A stretch of 64,000 nt of DNA from positions 11,039,870 to 11,103,869 of the forward strand of contig NC_049983.1 of assembly GCF_000003815.2 (NCBI RefSeq). The letters are read 5' to 3'. The notes beneath the pieces were generated by a model. It saw only the letters and a program-made list of their open reading frames with translations, made no database searches and had not been told where the DNA came from. The position numbers were made by a program, and so were the translations under genes. Below are positions 34,101 to 49,100 of this stretch, one piece after another. Within the stretch, counting starts at the first letter, position 1; the number at the start of each line of letters is the position of its first letter. This stretch comes from Branchiostoma floridae (lineage: Eukaryota; Chordata; Leptocardii; Amphioxiformes; Branchiostomatidae).

Positions 34101-37100
34101 TCCGCTGTGCAACACAGAATATTAGATCAAGCTGGACCTCCCACGAGTTGTGTAAGACACAGGACAGTTGCCAAATGTTGGTGTTTCTAACCAACTATAT
34201 ATACATTGTATATGTGTGTGTTCTGTAAAAGTATACATTGTACATGTAAAGTGGGTATTTATTAGTAAGTACTGGTCCTATCAGTGTATACTTGTAAGAG
34301 TTGTTACATACAAACTCAACACACGTCTACTACTATCTCAAACAAATAAGACATCAATCATAACACTTAAATGCTGAATGAATCTTTGCTGTATATGCTG
34401 TTCATACAATGACAGGTTTGATTTACAAAGTGTCAGTCATACCATCAATATTTCACCAAAACTGCAAAAGTATTAGAACTGTAAGGCCAGAGGCTATCAG
34501 GTATCTTCATGAATTACATATTTGTTTATGTTCAATTCCATTGGATGTCTCCCCAGCTTAGAGTGGGACACTCCAAAAACAAACAGGTGGTGTCACTAGG
34601 TCCTTATAAGGACAAGCGGCCTATTTGTGTATGGACTAGATGTACGTAATACACAGATTAAGATGATATACTTATAGTAATACTCCAGTCAAACAATTAA
34701 TGAGCTTTGGCTATTATATTAGATGGACAGAAAGTGAGTGGGAAAATGGTAGCAATGGTCAAACCTTCCAGAGTGGTAGGAAGTGCAGATCAGAGTTCTA
34801 GAGTTGACAGTCCAGGTCAATTGGTCAATGGAAGAGGGTAGGTATTGTTTTCGGTCTGTCTGTTTGTGTTTTGTCAGTTAAGTATTCTTCATATGCAAGT
34901 CATTATTACCGTGTGTAATGTTAGTCAAACCCACATCTGCAGAATTAACGAAATACAATTTAACAAGACATACTAGAAACTCTGCAGAGTAATCAGCTGT
35001 TCATAGCCTTGTTTTGGTTTTGTTTTGACATTGTACATGACAGAATGCTAGGAAGCCTAGAATTCTATAAAACTACATCTGTATACATCATCCCTCACTA
35101 CAAAGGTCAACTCTCCAAACCAACCTCTGCCAGAGTGATGCTAATCCCACTAGGTCATCCTTGTGACTCTAGTAATCTCTGCTACAGCACTTCTCTGGGG
35201 TTCGTAATTACACTCAGCTGTAAATCTCTATATAATGTCATGACTGTCTTCCCACCAATCCTACATGTGTTGTATACTAGTACATGCACTTGCTCCATTT
35301 AAATGTAGATCCAATTCCATTACTGCTGATAAATGGGACCGAAAGTTACATCCAGATGCTTCACAGATCTGTCATACTTTATGGAATTGTAGTTTTTTTC
35401 TTTTTATCATTTGACAAGAATGAATAAATCAATAGTCTTTCATTCTTCTTTCATTCCTATCCCCTTTACTACATGTTCCTAGATTCTTAGAGCCAAGTTA
35501 TTTTGACCACAATTGGTCATCTGGATATCCAGAAGCACATCTGGAACATTAAGGACATGTAATGGACAATACTGGCAAAGAGTAAATAGTGGAATGGTAG
35601 CAATACTACATGGTAGACTCTAGTCTAGAGGAGACAGGTAGGATTTCATGTGTATACTGTAGACTGTAACTGAGAGCTCAAGGACAGATTGTATCTATAC
35701 TGACCTACATGTTGGCAGTAACACAACATAGATCATCCCTACATCAAAGTAACATGGCACCATTACTGTCTGGCCCAAATGGAGAGCTTTACATGAAAAT
35801 CTAACCCTACTTGACATGATGTTCCATTTGAGATGAGTGTTAGCAGAAGCTGTTAATGGATAGAAGTACAAAATGTAATGGCCAGTGATTTCTGGGATAT
35901 GGGATGTGTCTGTGAGGCACATTGCCTAAGGATTTATTCTCCTAGCAATATTTTTCTCAGCTATTAAGGCCACACCAATTTAATTCGTTGGTTCTCGGAA
36001 TCGCCGCTTCAAATTTTCCCAATTTGAAAAAAAAAAAAAAAATTCCGTTCAGTAAAAAAATCGTGCTGCAAAACTTTTGTTCCCTTAGAGAAACAGAACG
36101 TCTGGAAAGTACCAGTGCATTTACTTTTTCTCACCCCCAAGTCCTTTGTTACCAATTGATTCATATCTTTTTTGTTGCAAAGTATATTTAGGAACAAATA
36201 AATCATCGTAAAATGAGATACACATGGGCATAACATAACGTAACAGAACCAGACATTGGAAGTTCAGCTGAGCATGTGCTCTCTCTCACACACTTTCACA
36301 TGCAAATTTTCAATTGAAACACAGAAATCGGCACCCAAACAAACAACTTAATAAATCACCAATACTTTTTCACTCTTGTACCTCCATAGCCAACATGTTT
36401 TGATAAGCCTGAAATGCCAAAAGCCTTCCAAATGGAGATGAAAATGAAGTCGGAAAATGTCGGGCGGCCATCTTTCTTCTTCAAAGCCTGCAAGTCAAAA
36501 AAGCGCCCCACGCTGTTTGTACTGGAACTGCAGATTTGGCTAGATCACAGTGATTGCATGTAACATTAGGTTTTTCTAAGGAAGTTTAATCAAACTGCAT
36601 CTTAATTATTTGTCAACAAATAATTGTACATGTAACAAAAAGAGAGAATAAACCTATGGTTTTATACAACATGTAGTTCAGTACTTTGGCTTGTTCATGT
36701 ATTTTGGGGGAGTGGAAGTATTTGTAATTTTGTTTCCAATTTGCACCAGTTGACCATGAAATGTATTTAGAGCCTTGGATAGACAGATTCTTATCAACTC
36801 AGAGAGCAAATAAGTCTTCCAGCAATGGTATTTTATTTCTAGAGGCAAACTTAAATAATGTTTGTTGTTGTCATTGCATCTCTGTAAAAATACTATATTG
36901 GTCTATTTGAGATGTTTTGTGAACATTTCTGTTTACTGTAGCAACTGTACATAATTTAATGTATATTGTACAAATTTATGCCAACATGCAATTTTGCATG
37001 TAATTTTAACTTATTATTAATAATAACTATTTCTAGCACACGTATACCATGGGTTCAGGTCTGGACTAACCAGCCTGGACCTGAACCCAGACTTGTTGCA

Positions 37101-40100
37101 AGTTTTTTTTTTTTTTTTTTTTCGCCCTGTCGCTTCAATTTTTTTAGGAAAAAATCCGAGAACCAACTAATTAAATTGGTATGGCCTAAGCAAAATGACT
37201 ACCATTCATTTAAAAAGTCTGTCACAGCTACGTGTAGTGTCAGATCACAAAGGACATCTCAACATCAGGAAAATCATTTCAGTCAATGATAGTTATCTTG
37301 ACATCAGACATGTCAGAACCTTGGCATTATGTGTTTCTCAGCAAGTGATATCATAATTTTTATGCAATGACATGAAGACTGCATTACTGTAAGAATAGTA
37401 ATCATCATCCTTTGACCCAGTGTAATATTCTACAGTCTTGGTCTTCTTTATTGATTAGTGTTAATACCGATTGTCAACTTGTCATTTAACATTTTTAATA
37501 ATTGATGATGCTGCTGTTTGGGGCCCAGTGCCAGAATGCCCTGAGACACCAGACTGTTTATGATCTTGTTTTATTGATTAGACATTGTGGGATGAAGGTA
37601 CAACTGTCTAGATCATCGACATTACCTACATATGTATGGCACCCAATGGCAGACTGGGATTCATGATCAGTAACACCCCCTTTCCACTAAGAGGCTGCGA
37701 ATGCTGAGCTGCCAAATAGTTAACAGATCACTCAGCAAAATTCGTAGAACATTCATTTTGTACAATTTTGTGTTTTGTTGTCTTTTATGTCATATTTTTG
37801 CATCGTAATATACATAATTTGGTACTTCAATGGTCATAATACGATTGCTGTTTAGTAGAAAGGGGATGTTACCCATGACACAGATTGACCAATAAGATGT
37901 AACAATAAAAAGAGTGATACTCTGTCTGCTCTTGACCAATTCCAATTCAGATTCTTGGAATCCTACAGTGTTGGCAGCTCTCAGACATATTGCCAAGTCA
38001 AATCTTTCATTGTTGATTGTTCCATGTTGATGGAAACCAGCCGTCTGTTCTGGATGGATCGCCCATGTCCAAACCCCTGACAAGTTCAGTCCTTTCCTGT
38101 CAAGGCTAATCATCCCACAAGGGGCTGTTTTACATGTTATTGGTTCTACTCCACTCTGACACTTCCTAACCTTGAACCCTGAGGTCCCAGATTTGAAATG
38201 TGGGGCGTTACACGATACCTTACTTCCTCCTCTTGGGTTGGTTTCCCTTTTACACTTGGCCGACCTCCTGTGGGAAAAACCACCCACAGAAGCCCTTTGT
38301 TACATCACTGGTGAGGAATGGTTTGATAAGAACCTGTGGTTCAAGTTTGCCTCACTGTGCTCTCATCAAGGAGGTTATGATTTTTCAAATGATAATAGCT
38401 TTCAAAATCTTAGAAAATGCGTAACAATTGTATAATTGCCATCATGACAGGGTTTTAAAGCCAATAGTGGTCATTCATATTTCATTTTTAGAATGTCATT
38501 TTTAATGATATTTTTTTGTGCTGCAGTCCATAAAGTGCTGAATAACATGTAAAATACATTTGGTTCATAATATTCTATCAATGTTACGCCAAAAAGCAGT
38601 TACTCAAGCAAATGTGAACTTTGGAAACAGACATTTTAGACTCAGATGGTGTCTGAAACGCCTGACCGTTTCCAAAATCATATCTAGTTGCTTGAGTAAA
38701 TGCTTTTTGGCATATCTTATTACAAATCTACCTGGATGTCCAACCATCATCAACATTCTATTAATCTTGTTCTAGCAAAACATGTATATAGGGCGAACCA
38801 GACAAATTTTATCTGCACCACTCTGAACTTAAGAATTATGAATCATACTAAAATTGTTCAGGAACCATGCATTGCTATTTTTCTTTAATACTTTATGAAT
38901 GCAGCTAATAACAATCCATACGCACCTACATCATAGGACATTTATGTGTAAAACCCAGTACATGGACCAGTGCAGGTTAGGTGCAGGTAGACACTAGAAA
39001 TACCTGTACAGCTCCAATTTTACCTGTACTAACCTGCATATGCAGGTGGTATTTCGAGCCCTAATACAATAGGTAAGAAAGGGTTGACTCCTTGCATACG
39101 CTTCTATTTTCCAGTACACATATCAGTTCTGCCCCCAGGCTATGCATGTGGTAGGTAATGCAAATTTGTATGACGGGAACCTCCAATTGAACTCAACCCT
39201 GTAAGTAGAGATGTTCCTCTCCAGAGCATCCTTCTGAATTATGTATGACATGTTCATTAAAACATCCTCCAAAAATTCTCCAGACTTTTTTTCTGTTCAA
39301 TGAAACTTAAGTCTATACAAAGTCCCTTTTTTAAAAGCATGATTTAATGTGATGTCTACGTCATTTAAAAGGGAATGGTTTACTACAAGGCGATTTTGAT
39401 GATTTCAATGGAAGGGTGCTATAGTTTACACACTAAAGTAATGGATCTTTGAATCCTCTTGAAAATGGAAATCCTAAAGCCTAGTGGTATCATTGTCACA
39501 AACCAGCAGACCTTAAAATGTACAGCTGGCCAACTAAAACAGCTACATTGTCAGGCTTTGTGTGTGTTCACCCAAGTTGTGAGAAGGATTGGAGGGGGTT
39601 TACAGACACCCGTTTTTCTCATTTGGAATGTTTGGTGGGAACTGTGTCCAAGGATACATGCGGTAACCCCTGCTGAATGTGACGTGCGTTTCCCTTCTCC
39701 GATTCAATTCCTCCCCGTGAAAAGTAATGGACCATTGAAAACGTCTTGTCGACCAACAACATGTAAACTGTTTGGCCGCTTCCCTTTATGTTTGGATACA
39801 TAACAGGTCGGCAGTGTTTGTACAAACTCTTTACATGCATATCAAAGAACACGCCCACAGCAGCCAGGCCGGTATTCCATGACTTTGTAATGATGTTGAA
39901 AACATGGGCGACGCCTGCCATGGTGTTTTGGTGTTGATATGTTTAAGAGAAATAGGCAAACGCAGTGGTACGCATGAGCTTCAAAGGAAGTGATTTCTTT
40001 GAATCTCAGTTTGCCCCATACAGAAACATAATGAGTCAGCATACACTGACCGGTGCTGTTTTCTGTTGCAACTGATCGCTCTAGATTGATCCCGTCCACT

Positions 40101-43100
40101 TGTTAGAGCGACAAACATGTGACTAAAGACATGTACAATATACAGATGGAACTGAAAAAGCTCACTGAAAAAGCTCGTGGAATCTCCTATGAATTTTTTT
40201 ACAACAAATTGCAGTGCTTTCACAGGTCATCATTTTCATGAAAATTGAAACTGATGTATATGATCTGTTAGCATTTGGACTCAAATTGGAGTAAACACCA
40301 TGCTATATGTTACATGTAGTAAAAGGTGATGAGAGATACAGACTCTGCTTTTTGAACAAACTAAGATGTACTTACGTCCACATGCAGTACAACAGTGATG
40401 AAGCAAACAGCTTTAGCTTTAAGTCAGACCACCTACTTAGTGTAGCAGCCTTTGGTACAAAAGTAACTCACAGTCTAAAGTTGAAGCTAGTTATATGCCT
40501 ACACTTGTCAACATAAACCCAAGGGGGGCTGTATGTGTGTGTGTGTGGGGGGGGGAGCAAAGCAGTCTTTTTAGGACAACTTTCTTGGTATTATTGATAC
40601 GTAAATCATTCGGAGTATGTTTCCATGATGGTTCGGGACTTCCTGTTTATGAACAGTGACCTGAATTCCAAGAATCCTCATGTAAATATGAAATAAATAA
40701 TGCCACTGCTTGTTAAATGAAGGAAAATTATGGGTTGAGTAGTTTATTGACATGTTGAAAGTGGCCACACAAAGTAAATGTATAGTAGGCTTTTGGAAGT
40801 TGTTAACTTTAACCATTTGTACATTGTTTGGCACTGATTATTTGTGGTGAGTACACTCTAAACCAACATGTCATGGTGATATTGTACAGTCTTGGGCCCC
40901 GTTTTGACTGACACAATTGCTCCATGGTCTCTCCTAGCCTCTTTCACTGGCTTCTCGGCATTGGTGTAATTTGCTGGGTGGGTGTGGGGTGTGGTGGGTT
41001 TTCGGGGCGGTAATTCGGGGAGGTCAATTCACGATTTTCATCCAGGAACACGCTGTGAAAGGAATATAAGCCGGGAAGCTTGTAGTCTATCCACTGTCAA
41101 TGCCCACAGTGAAGCCGGTGAAGGAGGCTAGCAGGTCTCTACTCTATGCAAGTGTCTACCACCTGTTAGTTTACCCACTTTTAAAAGTCACTGCACTATT
41201 TCATAGTGGGTAACACTTTGCATCATTTGTAGGGCATACATGTCATATATTTGTAAACACACTGGCATGATGTCCACACGTATGACAAAGACCTGCCATC
41301 AGTTTGGAGATGTCGTTTTTTATCAATTTTCAAAAGTGATTTTATGGAAATAAACTTAAGTAAGGACTAAGCACAGAATCTGACAGAAATGATTGCTTTA
41401 CTTAATATACTTATAGATGAATGTGCTGTATGCATATTAAACACTTTTTCAATACAGATTACATGTAGGTGGATTTATAAGGCATTAACAACTTCATTTG
41501 TTGTAATTGTAGAACATTAAGATGACTATTATAGGCCCCAAGGGAGCACTAAATCTATATGCACTCAGACACCACAAGAAAACATGTCAGGCTGTCTTAC
41601 CACTAACATGTTCCAATGCCAATATTGTCTGGGCCTGTTTAAACTCACCTGAAGGAAGGATAATAAGACAAGGCAGTTTGCTTTAAGGTAAAGACATATG
41701 TGCCAGTTACCCCTGTAATTCCAAAGCCGATATTGTTTCAGATCCGTCCCTTTAAATGGTACATTTGTAACATTCAGTGTTTAATTTCAAGAAAGTTGAC
41801 CACCCAAGAGGCTTATTTTCAGGAACTGTGCTACATTGTATTTACAGTATGCAGAACTGTTGCATGGGTTAAGTTTACAAGAATGACAGCCAAAACACCC
41901 AGTTTTTACTTAAACGTAACAAACAACACTCACAATGTATGTACACATGACGTGCATTTTGACAATTCTAGGTGAAGGACTTGAACTGAAATATATCTCT
42001 TCACTTGCTTAATCGTTAATGCAGAGCTGCTACACAGTTACATAATTTTTTATCGTGATGTGAAGCATTACAATAATTTTCATCCTATCATTTGAAAGGA
42101 TATTTTGAAAGGAATCAAAGAAAATTTGATGTCTCAGCGAGGATTTTCCATTCCTGATTGGCATATTTTTGTTGCTTTGTTTTTCTGTGTTGTTTCCTGA
42201 CTGACACGTCTGTGTTGCCCAGATCAAGTCTGACAGTGAGGAGTACAAGGTGGTGCGGCTGTATGAGGACTTCGAGTGGCTGGAACATTGCCTCATCACA
42301 CAGAACAACATCGGAGGCATCATTGTAAGTCTCAAAGTCAAGTTCTTGAATTTCATTTCATAGGCTCATACTTAGAAACCAAATGAACACTAATAACACA
42401 GCAAAGGAAGACAAGGGCTCAGGATGAAATAGTTAGAAAATGAAGATTTTTTAGTAGTAAGGTGGTTACACCCCTACAATGTACATTTTTGTATGTTCAG
42501 ACATACCTTACATTACATGTAACCCAAACATATGGGTGTTGGAACATTGGGGCTTCTGAACATTCGGTCTTCTGAATATCAGAACATACATGATGTAGGA
42601 TGTCCTTTGTTAGAATGCAAGTTAAAGGTGTACATGTGCAGCAGAAACACAGTTGGTACAGATGGTATTACTCCTAAGTAGACCAGTAGAGGCATAATTG
42701 TTTTGAAATTTGGAAGAAAATGTTGTACCTCATTGATAATGAATGTGATATTTTCCACAGTGATTAATTCAGTTATATTTTCATATGATGTTCACTTGTT
42801 ATTTAAAATTGTTAATGCTTATAACTTCATACCGCATTTATAACTTTGTCATGTACATTGCCCTGTAGGTACCCCCACTGCCTCCCAAACCCTCTACAAC
42901 AGCCCAGAGTGCAGAGGCAAGGTCAAAAAAGCAGCTGGGTAAGAACACGATATAACTCCTAACTCTTTACCCCGTCCATCAACCACATGTTTTAAAATAT
43001 AACCATAATAACATTCATTAGAGCAATGTAACTGCACCTCTCTTTCAGTTTGATAGCTTTTAGTTCTCTAACAGTTTTGATTGCAGGACCTTCTATTCAA

Positions 43101-46100
43101 GTTTCAATCATTGCAAACTGAACGTCATCATACATGTATAACATAATGGGTGACAAATCTTTGTGTCTCACATACTAACATACCAAGTGTCTGTCAAGCC
43201 TACTGTGTGTTCTGTGTTTTCTTTCTAATGTTTGACTTGTCCTCTCTGTGTTTGTTGCTGTTTTATTGTGCCTATCTTGGATTGCAGTGTGACTGTGTTC
43301 TAACTGTTAGAAATGCAGTATGGCCTAGATAATTATAATGACTTACTTTCCAACCAAACGTGATAGTGATAATTTTGACGCTGTCATCATAGTAAATGAT
43401 TTCAGATCTCTACACAGAAATCTGTCAGGAATAAGCTCTGAATCATCCCTGTCTAATCCAGCCTCTTACATTCCTCCTAAGGCAACAAGAAAAGACATGG
43501 ATCAGATGATGATGAAGGTAATGACAGTTGCATCTTGATAAGAGGGTGATTTTGCTTGGGTTTGACGTGTTATGATTGCTCTTCTTCCTCTCTGTCATGT
43601 CCATCTTCCTCTGTCTTCTCTTCCTCTCAGACCTGTTCATACAGTGAACCAGGATTTGCAAATAGGAATTCACTCAGGATTACTCCTGATATTTGAGCTG
43701 TCCGAGGCACCTCTTGATTTGAGTTTGGCTGATCATGATTAACCGCCTTGGAGCCAGATTCGGACCATTCACAATTCAGTCTTGGCTCAGTCTAGTGCCT
43801 GAGTGAATTCTAACACAATCCGGGTATGAACAGGGTCTTACAGACCTATATTTAGCTTTCCCATCACACCCCTGATGACATTGATGAATATAATTGTTTA
43901 TATCAGGTGTGCACTATAATCGTGACTTTCTGTGCTCTGTGGTGTAGAACATGTTCTAATACACAAAGGTTTGTACCATATAGATAGTTGAGGAAACATT
44001 TGGAAGATTTTGGAATTGCTTTATATTTGAATCCTGTGGCTGAGTTTTAAAAATGTTCTTCATTCACAACAACTGTTTTATTTGAGAACTGTTTAATGCC
44101 TCCTTTTGAACTTTCATAGGACTTTGGAAAATTAGAGAAAAAGATTGGAAAACATTTAAGATTTGAACTTCATTTACATTTTAATGACTTCATGAGGGCT
44201 TAGCTCTATTTTAGTACCAAATTTTACTCTTGCTATGTTTCTTTGATAGCTGCCTTCTGCCATTCAGGAATTCTTTTTCATTTCTGCTATATTGTATTCT
44301 GTCATCACAGACATTCCATGTCAAAAATATTTTGCATTTTTGATCTGCCTAAGGTATTCAGCATTTCTTTCCTCTTCTTGTTTCTCGCTCATCCCCAAAG
44401 TTGTTGTTTTGGTTGCATGTTGTTTTGGGTCCCTTGGTTGTCTGTGTGTGCATTCTGTCATGCCATATTCTATATTTGCCAGCATGCCATCATTGTGAGG
44501 TGATGTTGTTAGTTAACAATTTCTTTTGTGGTCACTCGAGCTTTGATCAATGTTGACTCACACCGACACTCCTCTTTACATGTTCACCTCTTACCTTTTC
44601 ATGGTATGCAAATAGGCATAAGTTATTCTATCATGTACGTCAGATATGATTGAAGAGTTCATACACCTGTTGTGGGTTTGGAGGGCTCCTATAAAGATAG
44701 TGTCGTGTGCAACGGTAAAGCCGCTAGGACTTTGTTTTTTACCCGGTTCGTGTCAAGGTGAAAGCGATAGAACTGTTAGCTGTGTTACAAAGTGGTTTGT
44801 TGACTCTTGTTTGATCCTAGTCAAAACTGTTTATGTTTGACAGCGGTGCGTAAAGACAGTGCGCTGTCATTCTGCCCCGTCCATGAACCGGGCTGTACGG
44901 TCCCGGTCAAGTGACGCTCAATAGGTCCGAACGTATACTTGTTGTCGCTTAATGGGAAGCATAAACGAGGGGGGATTGTGGCGGCGTTTCTGCGCCGGTT
45001 GAGAAGAATGCTGGTTAGGTTTACTGTACCACCTATGGAGAACACACACACCTACAAAGGAGCGGTCTGGTTAAACACAAACTTACATATTGTCACATCA
45101 GACAAGCTCGGATAAATATAGCCGTTACGGTATCTTTCCAACAGTTAAAGATGAAATCATAATCTATTTGTACATGTTCTGTCCAAAACTTTAATATCCT
45201 GTGATAGTTATATACATTTAAGGTTACAGTTGCCATCTTAAATCATCTTATTTCTGCAAAAATAATGACATTTACTTCCTAAGGAAATTATACTCATTAT
45301 AACAGTGACACAATGGCCGATGATGATGTAAAATGTTGCAAAAGCTACTAATGTTGTCCTTCTCTGTGGAAAGTTATGATAAAGATGTCAGAGTAATGCA
45401 AGCTCTAAAGATATCTAAGGTATTGAGCTTGTACAGACCTTTACAACATGATGAAAGTAAATGTATTTGTAATGTCAAATCATCGAGACACTCAAACATA
45501 TCATACTACCATTGACATGCACATAGATTTGAACACAAAGGATTCAGCAATTAAAATTTCTCTTACTTGAGTTCCACATTCCCTAACAGACAGTAGTCTT
45601 CAATCATCAGTAAGGAAGAAAGCATTGCACATGTCATCACTAATGACAGAAGTAATCAGTTGTAGAAGGGGATAAAATCTGCCTTTGAAGTCGGCTAATT
45701 ATATGATATAATTGATGGTCTTGCTGTTAGACTTGCACCCTGGAGACTAGTTTAAACAGTCAAGTTAATGCTGAGTAAATACATAGGTATGGCCTTAGTC
45801 ACATGTGCTGGTAAGGTCAAGTTGACAGAGAGTTCTGACTCTAAAAGATGTGCAATGATGCATATAATGTTTTTACTCTGATTAGCACACACCTTACAAC
45901 ATGTACTTCTGTTATTTGTACATTTTACCGGTACTGGTTCTTGATCTTATGGTATATCCAAAAATCCTATGACCAGCGTAAAGAAGCAAAGCATTTGAGG
46001 AATCTCCAAGCGGGGCCTACGGTAGCATAAGATAGTATCAAAAGCTGACAGAGGACTGAAGCCGGCCTTGGAGTGTGTTTGGCCAGCTGTACTCCTTAGC

Positions 46101-49100
46101 CAGCTTTAATACTATCGTATGCCACTGGTAAATCTGCCTGGAGATTATTTGACAACGTATATGTACCATGCATCATGTATGACTAAAATTGTTGATGTTA
46201 TTTTCATTACTTCAAGTTCAAAGCAATACTTTTTATCCTGATGTGTATTCTGTATTGTACAGGTAATGACATTAAGCTGGTGGTGGGGGATGAGTTTGAG
46301 AAAGACTGCAGAAGTCTGGAGAAGTGAGTACATCTCTCTGTATATCCTTTGGCTCAAGGGTTGATGTCAGAGTTGCATTGCGCAGTAGAGGGCACAAAAA
46401 GGGAATAAGATCTAAGCTCTACTAAAAATCCTTGAAAATTCTTCTTTTCCTTGAAATCGTTTGCCCAATCTGAAGACTTTGAGTTAGAACGGACAGGTAG
46501 GGTGAAAGCTTTCCTGTTTTGGTCAAAATTTGTTCAGTTCAGCAGTTTAGTTGGTATTAGGACAGATTTTAGTTGTTGGGTGCTACCGTTTGAATCAGGA
46601 GTGAACTGAAGTTTCTTTCATAGAGCAAGCTTCCGCGGAGATTGTTATGAGATTTGTTATAATCTAGACTCAAGTAACTTTCTGGTGGAGAAGATTACGT
46701 TAGTCTCCTATACTACAATGCTCTCATACTGCCTCTTCTGTTACAGGTACTTACATCTGGTAGTTACCCACCCTATCCTGGGTCAGGATGAATCCATCAC
46801 CAAGTTCCTGACAGTGAGGGAGGTAAGGGCTGCTTTTGTACTTTTGTATCAAGTTAAACCTTTCTCAACACAAGGCATTGACTCACTCAACAGTCCTTTC
46901 TGTTATGCTGTTTAATACCTTATAATGATTGTTGTCATGTTTATGAGCAATGTACAATGGACCCCATCAATATGAGTTGATTTATAGATACTTATCTTCC
47001 TCCAGGCTCCTACAAGAGCCAAGTTGAAGAAGAGCATCTTCAGTAATCTATCTAAGGCTGTGGGTGAGGCAAGAAAAGGGGGACACAAGGTGAGATAAAG
47101 GTTCATTTCAAAGTTAGGAGGAGGTTTGTACCTAGTTTCAAACATGTTGTAGACAGCAAAGTTATGGATTCTTGTATTCAACAGGATAGATTGTTGCTCA
47201 TATGTTATATGTGATTCCATCTCTTCTACCTTTTATCTATAGTGCTCTGAAGTTCACATTGTTTGCATGGGGTAACAAAAATATTTGCACTGAATTGTAA
47301 CTGTTCATGTTATTTTTCTCCCTTGTCTCTAAACCAAAGTTGGGTAACATAGAGGTACATGTGTAGATACATGTACATTGTATGATCGTTGCAGAACATT
47401 ATATGTACAAACATTGCACTAGTTTGACAGAAAATGTTATTTTTCCGTCCATGGGTTAAACAATTGCTGACATGCGTAGTGATTTTGATATATCGGACAA
47501 AGACTGGCACATTCACATTTGTTAGACATTTTCACCCTGTCTTAATGCTTAGAAACTGTAATTCACTACTTGTAGTACATGATGTGTGTTTGTGACTCAG
47601 TCTTAAGCTTGTTCTTCAGTGCTAACTCCTCTCTTTCCCTTTCCTGCTGCCTGTGTGTAGATGGTCCCTAAAAACATGCCGGTAACTTAAGACAGTAGAT
47701 GACTATATCAGAGAAGATACAATGTAGATGTAGATAAAGACCTGTGTACTAGTATCTGTGACAGAAACCTTTGTTTGTGTACTCATATTACATGTATGCA
47801 AGTTTGCAAGAATTTCTTTCACAGCTTGAAATGCATGTGCCAGATAGTAGTCTTTTCTTTTAAGTAATGTAAAATGATAAAATTTCTTTAAATGTTTTTC
47901 AAGTTCAAACATTGTAATAAAAACTCAGACTTAACTGTTAACAGAAAGGTATAGATGAGTTCAAGAATTTGTCTATACACATGGCTAAGATATATATGTA
48001 CATGTAGTGGATCATTAGTCTGTTCTCTGTCTGTTGCAGGATGTTAACGAGTTTTTCCAGAAGGAAAGAGACACAGTTAATGAGGTTTCTGTACAAATGA
48101 AGGAAGCAAAAGAGGTGAGTGTTATTCATGCTGAAGCTAACAACATATCATAAAGCACTGCTGGCCAGGGGTAACATTGACATTTTTACAATCATGATGA
48201 AAGATTGCAGCTTTGAAACAGAACTGAATATATTTAACACATTTACGTTTTATGTCATTCATGTAGAATCAGAATTTGATACCATACTTACATTTTGTTG
48301 TACATGTAGGAGACAATGGCATGTTAATTGTTAACATCTTGTCTTCTTCTTTTCAGAATTTTATGAAGATTGTCTATGGCGAACAGAGTAAGTTAGTATT
48401 TCTGTGCAATTTGTTTGTGATTGGTGTGAACTTTTTGTATTATTTTTGGTGATGAGACTCCAAATACAAGTCTTTTTAGTTGGCCTTTTTATTATACATT
48501 CAGCAGCATGTAACATAAAATCTGTCTGAAAATTTGAACTGTCTCTCAATTTGCAGGGGTAGCTGTTGGGCTGTCCCATCTGTCCACAGCTCTGCACTTA
48601 GGAGGACAACTACAAGAGGGCGCTGATGTAGTAGTCAACAAGTAAGACCTGTGTATGCTTTACATGTGTGATCATACAAGTTTTATCTTTTCATGGAAAA
48701 TTCCCTCCTTTGACAAGATGCGCTCTCAGTAACAGTACATTTTGTTGTTTTACAGACTTTTCACACAGTTTTCAGAAGGTTTAGAAGATGCAAAGGTATG
48801 CACTGTTTCATATGTGTTTATTCTATTGTGGTTGTAAATATATGATTTAAACAAATGTGAAGATTAGGGGTGGGTACCAAACCATTCTTGCTTGTTGTAC
48901 TGGTCCCCATAAAAACTGACAGGAAAAAAATCAGTGGACCTGATTTTTTTATATTGGCAGAGGGTTTACCAGTCTTGCACTTACCATTTCAAGAAAATAA
49001 CAAAAACAAAATAGAGTAAAGTTTACAGTTATTTCTACCAGGTTTCTACAGTCAAACGTACAGAGTTTGCATGAGGACAGGATTTCAGATGCCAGTGGGA

